DNA from: RGIG1995 sp045658315
Lineage (GTDB): Bacteria; Bacillota; Clostridia; Oscillospirales; CAG-272
Reading direction: 5' to 3'
NCBI GenBank assembly: GCA_045658315.1
Contig: JAZOUV010000024.1
Location: 1 to 34,230, forward strand
Length of the DNA stretch: 34,230 bases
Part shown: in pieces, positions 1 through 7,401 of the stretch
How positions within the stretch are numbered: the first letter of the stretch is position 1
Layout of the letters: every line of letters begins with the position of its first letter
Program-made: the position numbers and the translations under genes
The notes under the pieces: generated by a model
What the model was told of the DNA's origin: nothing
The model's database searches: none
Seen by the model: only the letters and a program-made list of their open reading frames with translations

Positions 1-1
1 T

Positions 2-439
2 GTTGACGTAAACACAATTGAGGTTGGCGACGATATCACCTTTATTTTAAATGAGGATTTAGTGGTCGCAACCCATCAAGTAGTCCGCGTTGATGCTGAA
101 AACCAACATTTTTATACCAAAGGACTTGCTAACGAAATTGAAGACAGTGAGCCTGTTCACTTTAATAATGTGATCGGTGTTCCGCAGTTCTCTATCCCCA
201 AACTTGGTTACGTTTCTGACTTCGTACAGAATCCTCCCGGTTCATACATAACAATCGGTGCAGGTATTCTCTTGATATTTCTCGTTTTTGTTCCCGATAT
301 GGTCGGCAAGAAGAAAAAAGAAGAACTCGATTCAGCGGTTATGGCGGCTCAAACAGATATCAATACAGCAAATGAGGAAAATGAACGATTGAAGTCCGAG
401 CTCGAAAAGCTCCGTTCTGAAATGTCTGAAAAAAATTAA
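2..439 (+). CDS. sipW: SipW/ER-type signal peptidase I, 3' part (5' end outside window)
   Basis: The reading frame is open from base 2 to the stop at 439, so the N-terminus and the catalytic serine are outside the window. The visible part has the ER/archaeal-type signal peptidase layout: a T-H-Q-V-V box carrying the presumed catalytic His (codon 74-76), a T-K-G-x-A-N box followed by E-D, then the hydrophobic F-S-I-P-x-L-G-Y segment and a C-terminal membrane span (about bases 245-300). The end is a charged, probably coiled-coil cytoplasmic tail of about 40 residues. SipW-type peptidases cleave the special signal peptides of TasA/camelysin proteins, and five such substrates follow directly downstream. 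Odd point: where the family usually has K-G-D-x-N, this protein has K-G-L-A-N (Leu codon 125-127). Family assignment is firm; activity is inferred. Confidence 0.85.
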   Translation, partial: VDVNTIEVGDDITFILNEDLVVATHQVVRVDAENQHFYTKGLANEIEDSEPVHFNNVIGVPQFSIPKLGYVSDFVQNPPGSYITIGAGILLIFLVFVPDMVGKKKKEELDSAVMAAQTDINTANEENERLKSELEKLRSEMSEKN

Positions 440-469
440 AAACAACAAAAAACAATCTTGATTTCCTAT

Positions 470-503
470 TCGTGCATGTTTTTTGGAATTCCAATATGCA
501 CGA
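470..503 (+). other. Intercistronic hairpin between sipW and the first TasA-like gene
   Basis: An 8-bp stem (470-477 TCGTGCAT with 496-503 ATGCACGA) encloses a second perfect palindrome, TTGGAATTCCAA (483-494). The run of T's (478-484) lies inside the structure, not after it, so it does not look like a classical terminator. It may set mRNA stability or differential expression of the downstream gene. Confidence 0.5.
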
Positions 504-543
504 GTTTGAAATATATATTTTTTAAGAAAGGAGGAAATTTAGT

Positions 544-1236
544 ATGAAAATGACTAAGAAAAAGGTTTTTGTGATAGCTCTTGCAATATGTCTCGCTGCC
601 ATTCTTTCCATGGGTTCTTTGGCTTGGTTCAGTGCACAGGACAGCGTTACCAACAATTTCTATGTTGCTGATTCTACCGATAACACTCCTGATGACATTT
701 TCTCCGTAGATGTCTACGAGAAATACGATTCCGACGATAATGGTACTCCTGAAGAATATCAAAAAGGAATCACTTATAATGATATTCTTCCCGGTGATAA
801 GCTTGACAAGGATGCGATTGTAAAGAATACCGGTCATTATGATCAGTACATCAGAGTGATTATCACAATTAGCGATAAGGCTGTTTGGAAGAGTATTGTT
901 GAGTCTACCGGTGCTGATTTCGATACATACGATGTTCGTCAGCATTTTGTTGGTTTTGATTCTGCCAACTGGGATCTTGTGAACTCCACAATGGATAATT
1001 CCGGTGAAAACATTCAGTATGTTCTCTACCTCAAGGATATTTTGAAGTCCGGCGATTCCTTTAGTGTATTCACCGGCGTTGAAATTCCCGAAGCAATGAC
1101 ACAGGAGCATGCTTCTCATTTTGATGATGACGGCGTTTGGGGCTTTACTATTGACGTGAAAGCTCAGGCTGTTCAAACCGACAATGTGGGTGCAACAGCC
1201 TTTGAAGCATTTAATACCGTAGGTATGGCTTATTAA
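544..1236 (+). CDS. TasA/CalY-like protein with SipW-type signal peptide
   Basis: A 230-residue secreted protein. The basic N-terminus (MKMTKKK) and hydrophobic core end in G-S-L-A-W-F-S, the A-W-F pattern of SipW-dependent signal peptides, so cleavage is expected after Ala27. The mature part is acidic and beta-rich. It carries the P-G-D-x-L-D-K-D-A-I-V-K-N-T-G motif (about residues 82-97) typical of the TasA/camelysin fold, in which a 'processing/donor strand' region precedes a D-Q-Y-I-R-V strand. A strong AAAGGAGG site precedes the ATG at 544. As the first substrate after the signal peptidase, it is the likely main fibre subunit of the operon. Family membership is inferred from the signal and motifs; an exact TasA or CalY assignment cannot be made by eye. 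Confidence 0.8.
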   Translation: MKMTKKKVFVIALAICLAAILSMGSLAWFSAQDSVTNNFYVADSTDNTPDDIFSVDVYEKYDSDDNGTPEEYQKGITYNDILPGDKLDKDAIVKNTGHYDQYIRVIITISDKAVWKSIVESTGADFDTYDVRQHFVGFDSANWDLVNSTMDNSGENIQYVLYLKDILKSGDSFSVFTGVEIPEAMTQEHASHFDDDGVWGFTIDVKAQAVQTDNVGATAFEAFNTVGMAY

Positions 1237-1259
1237 ATCAACCTAATTCTGTAATCGTT

Positions 1260-1300
1260 TGTCGGCGTGAAACGTATTGCAGAAAACATTTCCGCCGACA
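1260..1300 (+). other. Intercistronic hairpin before the beta-helix gene
   Basis: TGTCGGCG (1260-1267) pairs perfectly with CGCCGACA (1293-1300), and an inner GAAA/TTTC extends the stem across a bulge. No T-run follows; a ribosome site AGGAGG (1311-1316) starts soon after. It is a likely mRNA-processing or stability stem and not a terminator, because the operon continues. Confidence 0.5.
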
Positions 1301-1325
1301 TAATTCAATAGGAGGTCATTACAAA

Positions 1326-3440
1326 ATGACAAAGAAAAAATTAACCAAGCGTGCTTTGCTGTTGAGTGCCTTGTCCTTGCTTATGTGCGTATCTATGCTA
1401 ATTGGTAGTACATACGCTTGGTTTACCGATAGCGTCACTTCCGGTAACAACAAAATCATTGCCGGAAATTTGGATATTGGTGTGTATTATGCATATCCCT
1501 CAGATGTAGTAAACGGTGATATTCCCGATGAAAATTGGAAACCCGTTACTGCTGATAAATCTCTGTTTAATAAAGATGCTCTTTGGGAACCCGGATATAC
1601 CGAGGCAGTCTTCCTCAAGTTCGAAAACGAAGGAACTCTTGCTCTGCAGTATCAGCTTCAGGTTGATATTCTGAAGGAAGTAATTGGCAAGACCAAGGAC
1701 GGCGCCGATATTCAACTTTCAAATTACATCAATGCATACGCATGCAATAGCTTCCAATGGGATTATACATACTATCTCTTCACTGAAAGAAACGATGCAA
1801 CAAATCCTGCAGGAGCACCCAATCCCTACTACGATACTCTGTACAATGCGGCGAATGGTAAGGTAAATACCCCTAACAATGAGAACCCCTTGAGTTTGGA
1901 TTCTTGGCAGTGGCTTGACCCCACCGAGACTACTTATGCAACTCTTGTTCTGTGGATGCCCGATGATGTTGGTAACGAAGCAAACCATAACGGTGAAGAT
2001 GTTCCTTCTATCGATCTTGGTATCAGCGTCGTTGCAACTCAGTACACCTGGGAAAAAGACAGCTTCGGTGATGATTATGACAAGGATGCAAATCTTCCCA
2101 TTATTGCGAACAGCGCAGAATCCTTGCTTGCAGCGTTGGCTACAGGTGGAAAGGTAAAACTCGAGAATGATGTTGTCATTCCTGCCAACTTACTGACCAA
2201 CGATGCGTCTATTGCTTCAATCCCTGTAGGTATGTATATCAACAAGGATACAGTTTTAGATTTGAACGGACACGACATTATTATGGCTGATAATGATGCC
2301 GGCTGCACAGTTGCCCTTTTTGTTAAGGATGCAGATCTGACTATTACCGGAAGCGGTAACATCAAGCAGGAAGGCCATGACGACTATCTCCTTTGGGCAA
2401 AGGGTGCTTCCACTGTTACCATCAACGACGGCGTTTTTGAAACCGGTTCCGGAGATTCCAGTGTTCTTTACGCAAGCGGTAATACTGCATGGGATCCTAC
2501 CGATGATTATGCAACCATCAACATCTATGGCGGTACCTTCATCAGCGGTAACCCCTCCGATGATCAGGACAATGCAAACGTTATGAACCACGGTGTTGGT
2601 CGAATCAACTACTACGGCGGTACCTTTAACTGGGATCCCAGCACTCTCAAGGGTGATGATGCGCCTTACATCAAGGTTGCAGAAGGCTATAAGGCAGCAT
2701 CAAACGGATCTTCTTGGATTGTAATTCCTGAGACTGCTGAATTGGCAACTGACAATGCAACCTTCAGCACTGCCATTCAGAATGGTGCAGACATAGTGTA
2801 TCTCGGATCTGGTGATTACATCATTCCCGCTGCGGCAAAGGGAAAGACACTGACTATCGTAGGCACTGGTGACACTAGCGTAGCTGTAACCAAGGTTGGC
2901 AACGGCGGTGAAAACTGCGACTTTGGTCTTGATGGTTCCACAGTTGTGTTCGAGAATGTTACCATTACAACCAACAGTTCCACCTACATCGGCTATGCTC
3001 GTTGTAATGGCACATACAATAATTGCACCATCAATGGTACCTATACGCTTTATGGAAACAGTCTGTTCAACAACTGCACTTTCAATGTTTCCGGTGATGT
3101 TTACAACATCTGGACTTGGGGCGCACCTACTGCTACTTTCAATAACTGCACCTTCAACTCCGACGGTAAGGCAGTGCTCCTTTACGGTACGGCTAACACC
3201 AAGCTCACCGTAAACGGATGTACCTTCAACGATAACGGTGGTCTTACCGACCTTAAAGCTGCTATCGAAATCGGTAACGATTATGGCAAGTCTTATGAGC
3301 TCATCGTTAACGACACCACAGTTAACGGTTACGAGATCAATGACAAGGGTATCAATACCGGTTCTACCCTGTGGGCAAACAAGAACTCTATGGGTCAGGA
3401 TAAGCTCAATGTTGTTGTAGACGGCGTAGACGTTTATTAA
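1326..3440 (+). CDS. Large surface protein: SipW-type signal, TasA-like head, beta-helix body
   Basis: A 704-residue secreted protein. The signal peptide ends S-T-Y-A-W-F-T-D, giving expected cleavage after Ala31. Residues about 32-250 form a TasA/camelysin-like domain with L-F-N-K-D-A-L-W-E-P-G-Y and, near its end, W-M-P-D-D-V-G-N-E-A-N and L-G-I-S-V-V-A-T-Q. From about 260 onward the protein is a repetitive, right-handed beta-helix-like body. One block (about 260-465) has rungs such as T-I-N-D-G-V-F-E-T-G, I-Y-G-G-T-F-I-S-G and Y-Y-G-G-T-F-N-W. A second block (about 468-704) has N-N-C-T-F-N repeats. No anchor motif or C-terminal membrane span is visible. An AGGAGG site precedes the ATG. A tip or decorating component of a surface fibre, or a glycan-binding or -cleaving module, is plausible; catalytic residues cannot be assigned. 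Confidence 0.8.
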   Translation: MTKKKLTKRALLLSALSLLMCVSMLIGSTYAWFTDSVTSGNNKIIAGNLDIGVYYAYPSDVVNGDIPDENWKPVTADKSLFNKDALWEPGYTEAVFLKFENEGTLALQYQLQVDILKEVIGKTKDGADIQLSNYINAYACNSFQWDYTYYLFTERNDATNPAGAPNPYYDTLYNAANGKVNTPNNENPLSLDSWQWLDPTETTYATLVLWMPDDVGNEANHNGEDVPSIDLGISVVATQYTWEKDSFGDDYDKDANLPIIANSAESLLAALATGGKVKLENDVVIPANLLTNDASIASIPVGMYINKDTVLDLNGHDIIMADNDAGCTVALFVKDADLTITGSGNIKQEGHDDYLLWAKGASTVTINDGVFETGSGDSSVLYASGNTAWDPTDDYATINIYGGTFISGNPSDDQDNANVMNHGVGRINYYGGTFNWDPSTLKGDDAPYIKVAEGYKAASNGSSWIVIPETAELATDNATFSTAIQNGADIVYLGSGDYIIPAAAKGKTLTIVGTGDTSVAVTKVGNGGENCDFGLDGSTVVFENVTITTNSSTYIGYARCNGTYNNCTINGTYTLYGNSLFNNCTFNVSGDVYNIWTWGAPTATFNNCTFNSDGKAVLLYGTANTKLTVNGCTFNDNGGLTDLKAAIEIGNDYGKSYELIVNDTTVNGYEINDKGINTGSTLWANKNSMGQDKLNVVVDGVDVY

Positions 3441-3455
3441 TCAAGTTTTATAAGT

Positions 3456-3528
3456 CCACCCACTCCTCCTTATGGGGAGTGGGCGGCAATCAAAGGATAT
3501 AAGAATTATTTCTTGTATCTTTTGATTG
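3456..3528 (+). other. Tandem hairpins between the beta-helix gene and the next gene
   Basis: Two adjoining stems fill this spacer. The first pairs 3456-3466 with 3476-3486 (11 bp, GC-rich, one mismatch). The second pairs 3487-3505 with 3510-3528: 19 bp, all paired if two G-U pairs are allowed, closed by a TTAT loop. Neither is followed by a T-run, and the next gene's AGGAGG follows at once. They may shield the 3' end of the long upstream message or partly attenuate the operon. Confidence 0.6.
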
Positions 3529-3559
3529 CTGAAAGGCAAATATTGTATAAGGAGGACAT

Positions 3560-4126
3560 ATGTTGGGCAAAATAAAATTAAGAATATTCGTTGTTGCTCT
3601 TGTCGCATCGCTGATGGCTTTTATAAGCACGTCTACCCTTGCATACTATTCAACCGTAGGAAAAGCTACCAACGTAGTAACCTCCGGTAACATTAAACTT
3701 ATGATTCACGAAATGACCGACCAAGGCACAGAATTTCCCAAAGAGGGCGTTTACATCGTTCCCGGTGATATCGTATCGAAAAAGGTCAGCATCGAAAATA
3801 TTTGCGAACACCCCTTCTATCTCCGTGTAAAAATGGTTTACGGTATAGATTCACAAGAGCTTTCCTCTGAGGACTGCTTTAAGCTAAATATCAATATTGA
3901 AAATTGGGAGCTATACGACGGGTGGTACTACTACAAGGGTATAGTACAGCCCGGTCAAACAACCCCCAATGTATTCTCTCACGTTGAAATCGTCGGTTCA
4001 AAGGTTGACAACTCATATATCGGCAAAACTCTTACTTTAACGGTTAATGCCCAAGCGGTTCAAAGCGAAAACAATCCATTAAAAGATAGCAAAACCTACA
4101 CCGCTTCCGGTTGGCCTAAAGAATAA
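3560..4126 (+). CDS. Small TasA/CalY-like protein with SipW-type signal peptide
   Basis: A 188-residue secreted protein. The signal peptide ends T-S-T-L-A-Y-Y-S, a SipW-type pattern with Tyr-Tyr in place of Trp-Phe; cleavage is expected after Ala28. The mature chain shows V-V-T-S-G-N-I-K-L-M-I (start of the TasA-like domain), V-Y-I-V-P-G-D-I-V-S-K-K-V-S-I-E-N, then H-P-F-Y-L-R-V-K and, near the C-terminus, T-L-T-V-N-A-Q-A-V-Q. The last motif also occurs in the 544-1236 protein as I-D-V-K-A-Q-A-V-Q. The chain is not anchored. It is preceded by AAGGAGG and followed after 15 bases by the next gene, whose ribosome site AAGGAGG begins at its stop codon. Likely a minor fibre subunit or assembly factor (inference). 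Confidence 0.78.
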   Translation: MLGKIKLRIFVVALVASLMAFISTSTLAYYSTVGKATNVVTSGNIKLMIHEMTDQGTEFPKEGVYIVPGDIVSKKVSIENICEHPFYLRVKMVYGIDSQELSSEDCFKLNINIENWELYDGWYYYKGIVQPGQTTPNVFSHVEIVGSKVDNSYIGKTLTLTVNAQAVQSENNPLKDSKTYTASGWPKE

Positions 4127-4141
4127 GGAGGTCTTGCTGAA

Positions 4142-4807
4142 ATGAAAAAATTACTTACTTTATTTATTCTTTTGGCAGTCCTGCTTTCGTCTGCACTTCC
4201 CTCTTATGCCGCAGACGGCAAGGTAACTTACAGCGGAAATGCAGGCAGCTTCGTATTTGAACCCGGCAGTAGCCACTCACTTACCGACCTTTTTCCAAAT
4301 TTCAAGGGTATTATGCCCGGTGATTCACTGACACAGAAAATCACCGTAAACAACAATGCATCTAACAAGGTTAAGGTTAAAATCTATATACGCTCTCTCG
4401 GTGCTCACGAGGATTCAGTCGAATTTCTCTCTCAGCTTGAGCTTAAGGTCAAAAAAAGTGCTGACAACCAAATGCCTTATATGTTCAATGACACCGCCGA
4501 CAAAACAGCTCAGCTTACCGATTGGGTATGCCTCGGTACGCTCTATTCGGGTGGAAAAGTCAACCTTGACGTTACTTTAGACGTTCCCACTACGCTTGAC
4601 AATACGTTTCAAAATAAAATCGGTTATCTCGACTGGGAATTCAAAGTCGAAGAGTTCCCCATAGAAGATACAGACCCCAAGCCGCCTCAGACCGGCTATG
4701 ACCTTACCAATTTCGTCTGGGTCGGACTTATGTTCATCTCGCTATTTATGATAATTATTCTATTGGTATGGCGTAAAAAAGATAAGAAAGAAAAAAGACA
4801 ACGCTAA
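4142..4807 (+). CDS. Cell-wall-anchored surface protein, PPQTG sorting motif
   Basis: A 221-residue protein that differs from its neighbours. Its signal peptide is an ordinary Sec type (basic start, Leu-rich core, S-Y-A-A, cleavage near residue 23-24) without the A-[WY]-[FY] pattern. The middle has I-M-P-G-D-S-L-T-Q-K-I-T-V-N-N, a TasA/WxL-like strand motif. The C-terminus is a sortase-type tripartite signal: P-P-Q-T-G at 181-185, a membrane span (about 189-211), and the basic tail RRK-KDKKEKRQR-like end. (S/P)PXTG is the motif known for Clostridioides difficile sortase B, so the protein is probably covalently linked to peptidoglycan or, failing that, membrane-held. Its position inside the operon suggests it is the wall anchor for the SipW-dependent proteins, similar in role to TapA or an anchoring pilin. 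No sortase is visible in the window. Confidence 0.75.
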   Translation: MKKLLTLFILLAVLLSSALPSYAADGKVTYSGNAGSFVFEPGSSHSLTDLFPNFKGIMPGDSLTQKITVNNNASNKVKVKIYIRSLGAHEDSVEFLSQLELKVKKSADNQMPYMFNDTADKTAQLTDWVCLGTLYSGGKVNLDVTLDVPTTLDNTFQNKIGYLDWEFKVEEFPIEDTDPKPPQTGYDLTNFVWVGLMFISLFMIIILLVWRKKDKKEKRQR

Positions 4808-4835
4808 AAATCGCTGAACAAAGGAGGATTAAGGC

Positions 4836-5495
4836 GTGAAACTCAATCTCAAAAAAGCACCATATAAAAAAATAGCCTTGATTCTCAGTCTCGGCACTAT
4901 TATAGTTTGGGGTATACTCGGTACAGGTGCTTCATTGGCTTGGTTTACCGATTCCTCTCCCGAAATAAATAACATCTTCCATTTTGCAGACTTTGACCTC
5001 GACGTCTTTTATCAGACCCCCGACGGCTCCTGGAAAGAGGTTGACGGTCAAACGGACATCTTTGACAAAAACGCTCTATACGAGCCCGGATACATTCAGA
5101 TAGTTAATCTCAGAATAGACAACAAGGGTACGGTTGAGTTCAGATATAATACCGCCGTAAACGTTAACGGCTTTACCCTCGCTTCCAACGTATTCGGTCA
5201 GCGATTCAACCTACAGGATTATTTGGAATTCGGGCTCGTTACATACAAAGACAAAGACGATATGCAAAACAATTATCCCGACCGCGAAGCCGCAAAGCAA
5301 ATCGCAAACGAAAAACTTAACAACTACTTCAAATCTGAAAATGATATTCTGAACGCAGGCGAATCGGCCTACCTATCCCTTATTATTCGTATGCCCGAGG
5401 AAGTCGGAAATGTCGCTAACTACAGAGGAAACACACCTCCTACTGTTGAGCTTGGTATAATTGTTTCGGCCGAACAAATAAGAAATAACCCTTAA
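4836..5495 (+). CDS. TasA-like protein, short paralogue of the beta-helix protein's head
   Basis: A 219-residue protein starting at GTG, with AAAGGAGG upstream. The signal peptide ends G-A-S-L-A-W-F-T-D (SipW type, cleavage after Ala35). The mature part repeats the landmarks of the first 250 residues of the 1326-3440 protein in the same order: F-D-L-D-V-F-Y, then I-F-D-K-N-A-L-Y-E-P-G-Y, and at the end R-M-P-E-E-V-G-N-V-A-N-Y-R-G and V-E-L-G-I-I-V-S-A-E-Q. It lacks the beta-helix body, so the two look like paralogues that share a fibre-incorporation domain. It sits between the wall-anchored protein and the Thr-rich-tailed protein. Role in fibre assembly is inferred. Confidence 0.78.
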   Translation: MKLNLKKAPYKKIALILSLGTIIVWGILGTGASLAWFTDSSPEINNIFHFADFDLDVFYQTPDGSWKEVDGQTDIFDKNALYEPGYIQIVNLRIDNKGTVEFRYNTAVNVNGFTLASNVFGQRFNLQDYLEFGLVTYKDKDDMQNNYPDREAAKQIANEKLNNYFKSENDILNAGESAYLSLIIRMPEEVGNVANYRGNTPPTVELGIIVSAEQIRNNP

Positions 5496-5535
5496 TGCTT
5501 TTTAGCACCTTAATATATGAAAGGAGGAACATTGT

Positions 5536-6528
5536 GTGGAAAAGTTTTTGAAAGAATATTTTCATATCTCTGCACACCATAAAATAAGTGAAAAAGCTAT
5601 TCTTTTGCGTTTCGCGACAACTATCGCAGTCATTCTTTTTTGCTTGATTGCAATGGGAACTACCGCTTTCGCCTATTTCTCTCACAATATCACCTCCGGC
5701 TCCAACATTATCAAAGCGGCAAATTTTGAAATCAATGTTCAAATAACAAAATCCAACGGTGCTCCGATTGAAGTCAGGACAAGTCATCTATCCCATATCG
5801 CTGAACTAACGGGCGGGGAGACCTATAATATAACATTACAACACACCGAACAAAGCACTTCACAAACAGGCTTCGTAGTCATATCTGCAAAAAATTGTGA
5901 TAGCAAATACCATACTCAACAAATCGGCAGAAATGACAACGGTACCACCCAAACTATTGTTTTTCAGCTCAAGTCCAGTGCCGACACTGAGGTAACATTC
6001 TACTCCCATTGGGGCACATCGTCCTATTATCCGGATTTTAAGAGTATAAAAAACGTTAGTGACCAGTATATTCAGAACAAAGAGACGGTAGAATTAACCG
6101 TTAAAAGTACAACAGACACTAACATCAATGAAAACAAAAAGCCCTCAAGCAATAGTGAAACCACAGAAATTGAAGTTACGCCGGAAACGGAAAGAAACAC
6201 GCCTTCCGACAATACGGACTCTGCTACACCTCCCGTTCCCCAGACGACTCCGCCTGCTAACACCACAGAACCGGAGGAAATATCTACTACCGAAACTACT
6301 GTTCCTGAAACCAATACATCAAAGCCTGCGGAGTCAACCACTCCCCAACCTTCTGCCCCGAGCGAAACTACGGATTTAACCGAATCCGTAACAACACCCG
6401 AAACTACAACTTCTTCGGAGCAGCAGGAAACTGAATCGACTAAATCTACAGAACCTACGGCAACAGAAGAAACACGGACTGCAAGCGAAACCACAGTTCC
6501 CACCACCTCCACGGAGTCGAACAAATAA
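5536..6528 (+). CDS. SipW-type secreted protein with long Thr/Ser/Pro/Glu-rich tail
   Basis: A 330-residue protein starting at GTG after AAAGGAGGA. A basic 20-25 residue leader precedes a hydrophobic stretch ending T-T-A-F-A-Y-F-S, SipW-type, with cleavage expected after Ala46. Residues 47 to about 190 form a beta-rich domain beginning N-I-I-K-A-A-N-F-E-I-N-V, like the TasA-family start. From about 195 to the end the chain is almost only Thr, Ser, Pro, Glu and Ala, with loose E-T-T-x-P-E-T/N repeats. It resembles a mucin-like stalk or glycosylation platform. No LPXTG-type motif or terminal membrane span follows, so it is not visibly anchored. It is the last SipW-type substrate of the operon. 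Confidence 0.75.
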   Translation: MEKFLKEYFHISAHHKISEKAILLRFATTIAVILFCLIAMGTTAFAYFSHNITSGSNIIKAANFEINVQITKSNGAPIEVRTSHLSHIAELTGGETYNITLQHTEQSTSQTGFVVISAKNCDSKYHTQQIGRNDNGTTQTIVFQLKSSADTEVTFYSHWGTSSYYPDFKSIKNVSDQYIQNKETVELTVKSTTDTNINENKKPSSNSETTEIEVTPETERNTPSDNTDSATPPVPQTTPPANTTEPEEISTTETTVPETNTSKPAESTTPQPSAPSETTDLTESVTTPETTTSSEQQETESTKSTEPTATEETRTASETTVPTTSTESNK

Positions 6529-6600
6529 ATGAAGAACTAAAACATCCCCACTTTTCGCGATAATATACATTGTCGGAGGTTTAAAAAGGAGGTTGAAAGC

Positions 6601-6828
6601 GTGAATAGCACCCCTAAAAAAGAAGAATATGAACGTTGCGTTATGTGCGGCAAATTAACATGTGTACCAATCTCGATGCAGATAGATAGGCGTGAAAATT
6701 ATGAGATCGGTTGCGGTCAAATATGTGGCGAATGTGCAAAGAAACAACGCAAAGAGGCGGAAAAAGAAAACAAACTGACAAACGCACAAATATTGTTTGC
6801 TGTTCGTGCAGAGCAGAAGAGAAAATAA
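6601..6828 (+). CDS. Small cysteine-rich (zinc-ribbon-like) protein
   Basis: A 75-residue cytoplasmic-looking protein starting at GTG with AAAGGAGG eight bases upstream. Cysteines at 13, 16, 21, 38, 42 and 45 form C-x-x-C and C-x-x-x-C-x-x-C pairs, a likely zinc-binding knuckle. The rest is basic and charged. It has no signal peptide and is the last gene of the surface operon, so it may be a regulator or assembly helper that is co-expressed. No family is recognised. The strong ribosome site and the following terminator make it a real gene. Confidence 0.65.
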   Translation: MNSTPKKEEYERCVMCGKLTCVPISMQIDRRENYEIGCGQICGECAKKQRKEAEKENKLTNAQILFAVRAEQKRK

Positions 6829-6829
6829 T

Positions 6830-6871
6830 AAAATCTCTCTATTTATCATAAGGTAGATAGAGAGATTTTTG
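6830..6871. terminator. Terminator of the surface-protein operon, possibly bidirectional
   Basis: AAATCTCTCTAT (6831-6842) pairs with ATAGAGAGATTT (6857-6868), followed by TTT-GATTTTTG on the + strand. On the - strand the same stem is followed by TTTTATTATTTT, so it may also stop the opposing gene that ends at 6957. Confidence 0.8.
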
Positions 6872-6884
6872 ATTTTTGTAAATA

Positions 6885-6902
6885 TTCAACCCTATAGTTG
6901 AA
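6885..6902. other. Inverted repeat TTCAAC...GTTGAA
   Basis: TTCAAC (6885-6890) and GTTGAA (6897-6902) flank CCTATA. The core closely resembles the inverted repeat at 19756-19777. It lies between two convergent genes; function unknown. Confidence 0.35.
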
Positions 6903-6956
6903 CAATTAAACGGATATTAAAAATCCTTCGGTGCTTTTTTGTATTTAACAAATTTA

Positions 6957-7361
6957 TTATTCAAACATACTGTCAACAAAAGGGACATTGATAGACTTTT
7001 TCTTAGTTGCCAAGAATGCCAATGCGGCAAATGCCAAAATCTTTATTATCGAAAGAGCATTGCCTAAGAAGTTGAATATTCTGTCAATAAACTCAACATG
7101 GAAATATGTATTGAATATACGTAAAAAGCTTTCCAAAACATAGAAAAGGTCGGGAATAAAGTTTATTGCAACAGATGCAAGCGAAAATGCAAACATCAAA
7201 ACGACAACCTTAACCGCAGTCTGTTTAAGAAATTTGTCCTCTTCGGCAATCAAAATATACCCTGCCACAATAATCGCAACAACGTAGCCGCCGAACCAAC
7301 CTGCAAGGCACATAAGAGCCGCCATAAAACCAACCGAAATGCCTAACTTTGTTTTTTCCAT
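6957..7361 (-). CDS. Small multi-span membrane protein, function unknown
   Basis: A 134-residue protein with three to four hydrophobic segments: about 8-22 and 24-38 (G-G-Y-V-V-A-I-I-V-A-G-Y), 48-70, and 98-117. A conserved-looking loop A-E-E-D-K-F-L-K-Q-T-A-V-K-V follows the second span. It resembles a family of short uncharacterised Firmicute membrane proteins that share the G-G-Y-x-V-A-x-x-x-A-G-Y pattern and the F-V-D-S/K C-terminus; this recall is from general knowledge and gives no function. The ribosome site CAAGGAGT sits ten bases before the ATG. The gene has its own strong promoter and a 90-base leader. Confidence 0.7.
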   Translation of the reverse strand: MEKTKLGISVGFMAALMCLAGWFGGYVVAIIVAGYILIAEEDKFLKQTAVKVVVLMFAFSLASVAINFIPDLFYVLESFLRIFNTYFHVEFIDRIFNFLGNALSIIKILAFAALAFLATKKKSINVPFVDSMFE

Positions 7362-7401
7362 AGTAAAAAAACTCCTTGTAATTATATTATTTTATTAAAA
7401 T

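Noticed and set aside
466..1176. Long open frame on the - strand opposite the first TasA-like gene
   Set aside because: No ribosome site, and the translation lacks any domain; it mirrors the codon use of the + strand gene, which has a clear signal peptide and ribosome site.
6072..6524. Open frame on the - strand rich in Val and Ser
   Set aside because: It is the antisense reading of the Thr/Ser/Glu-rich tail, which gives long open frames on the other strand by composition.
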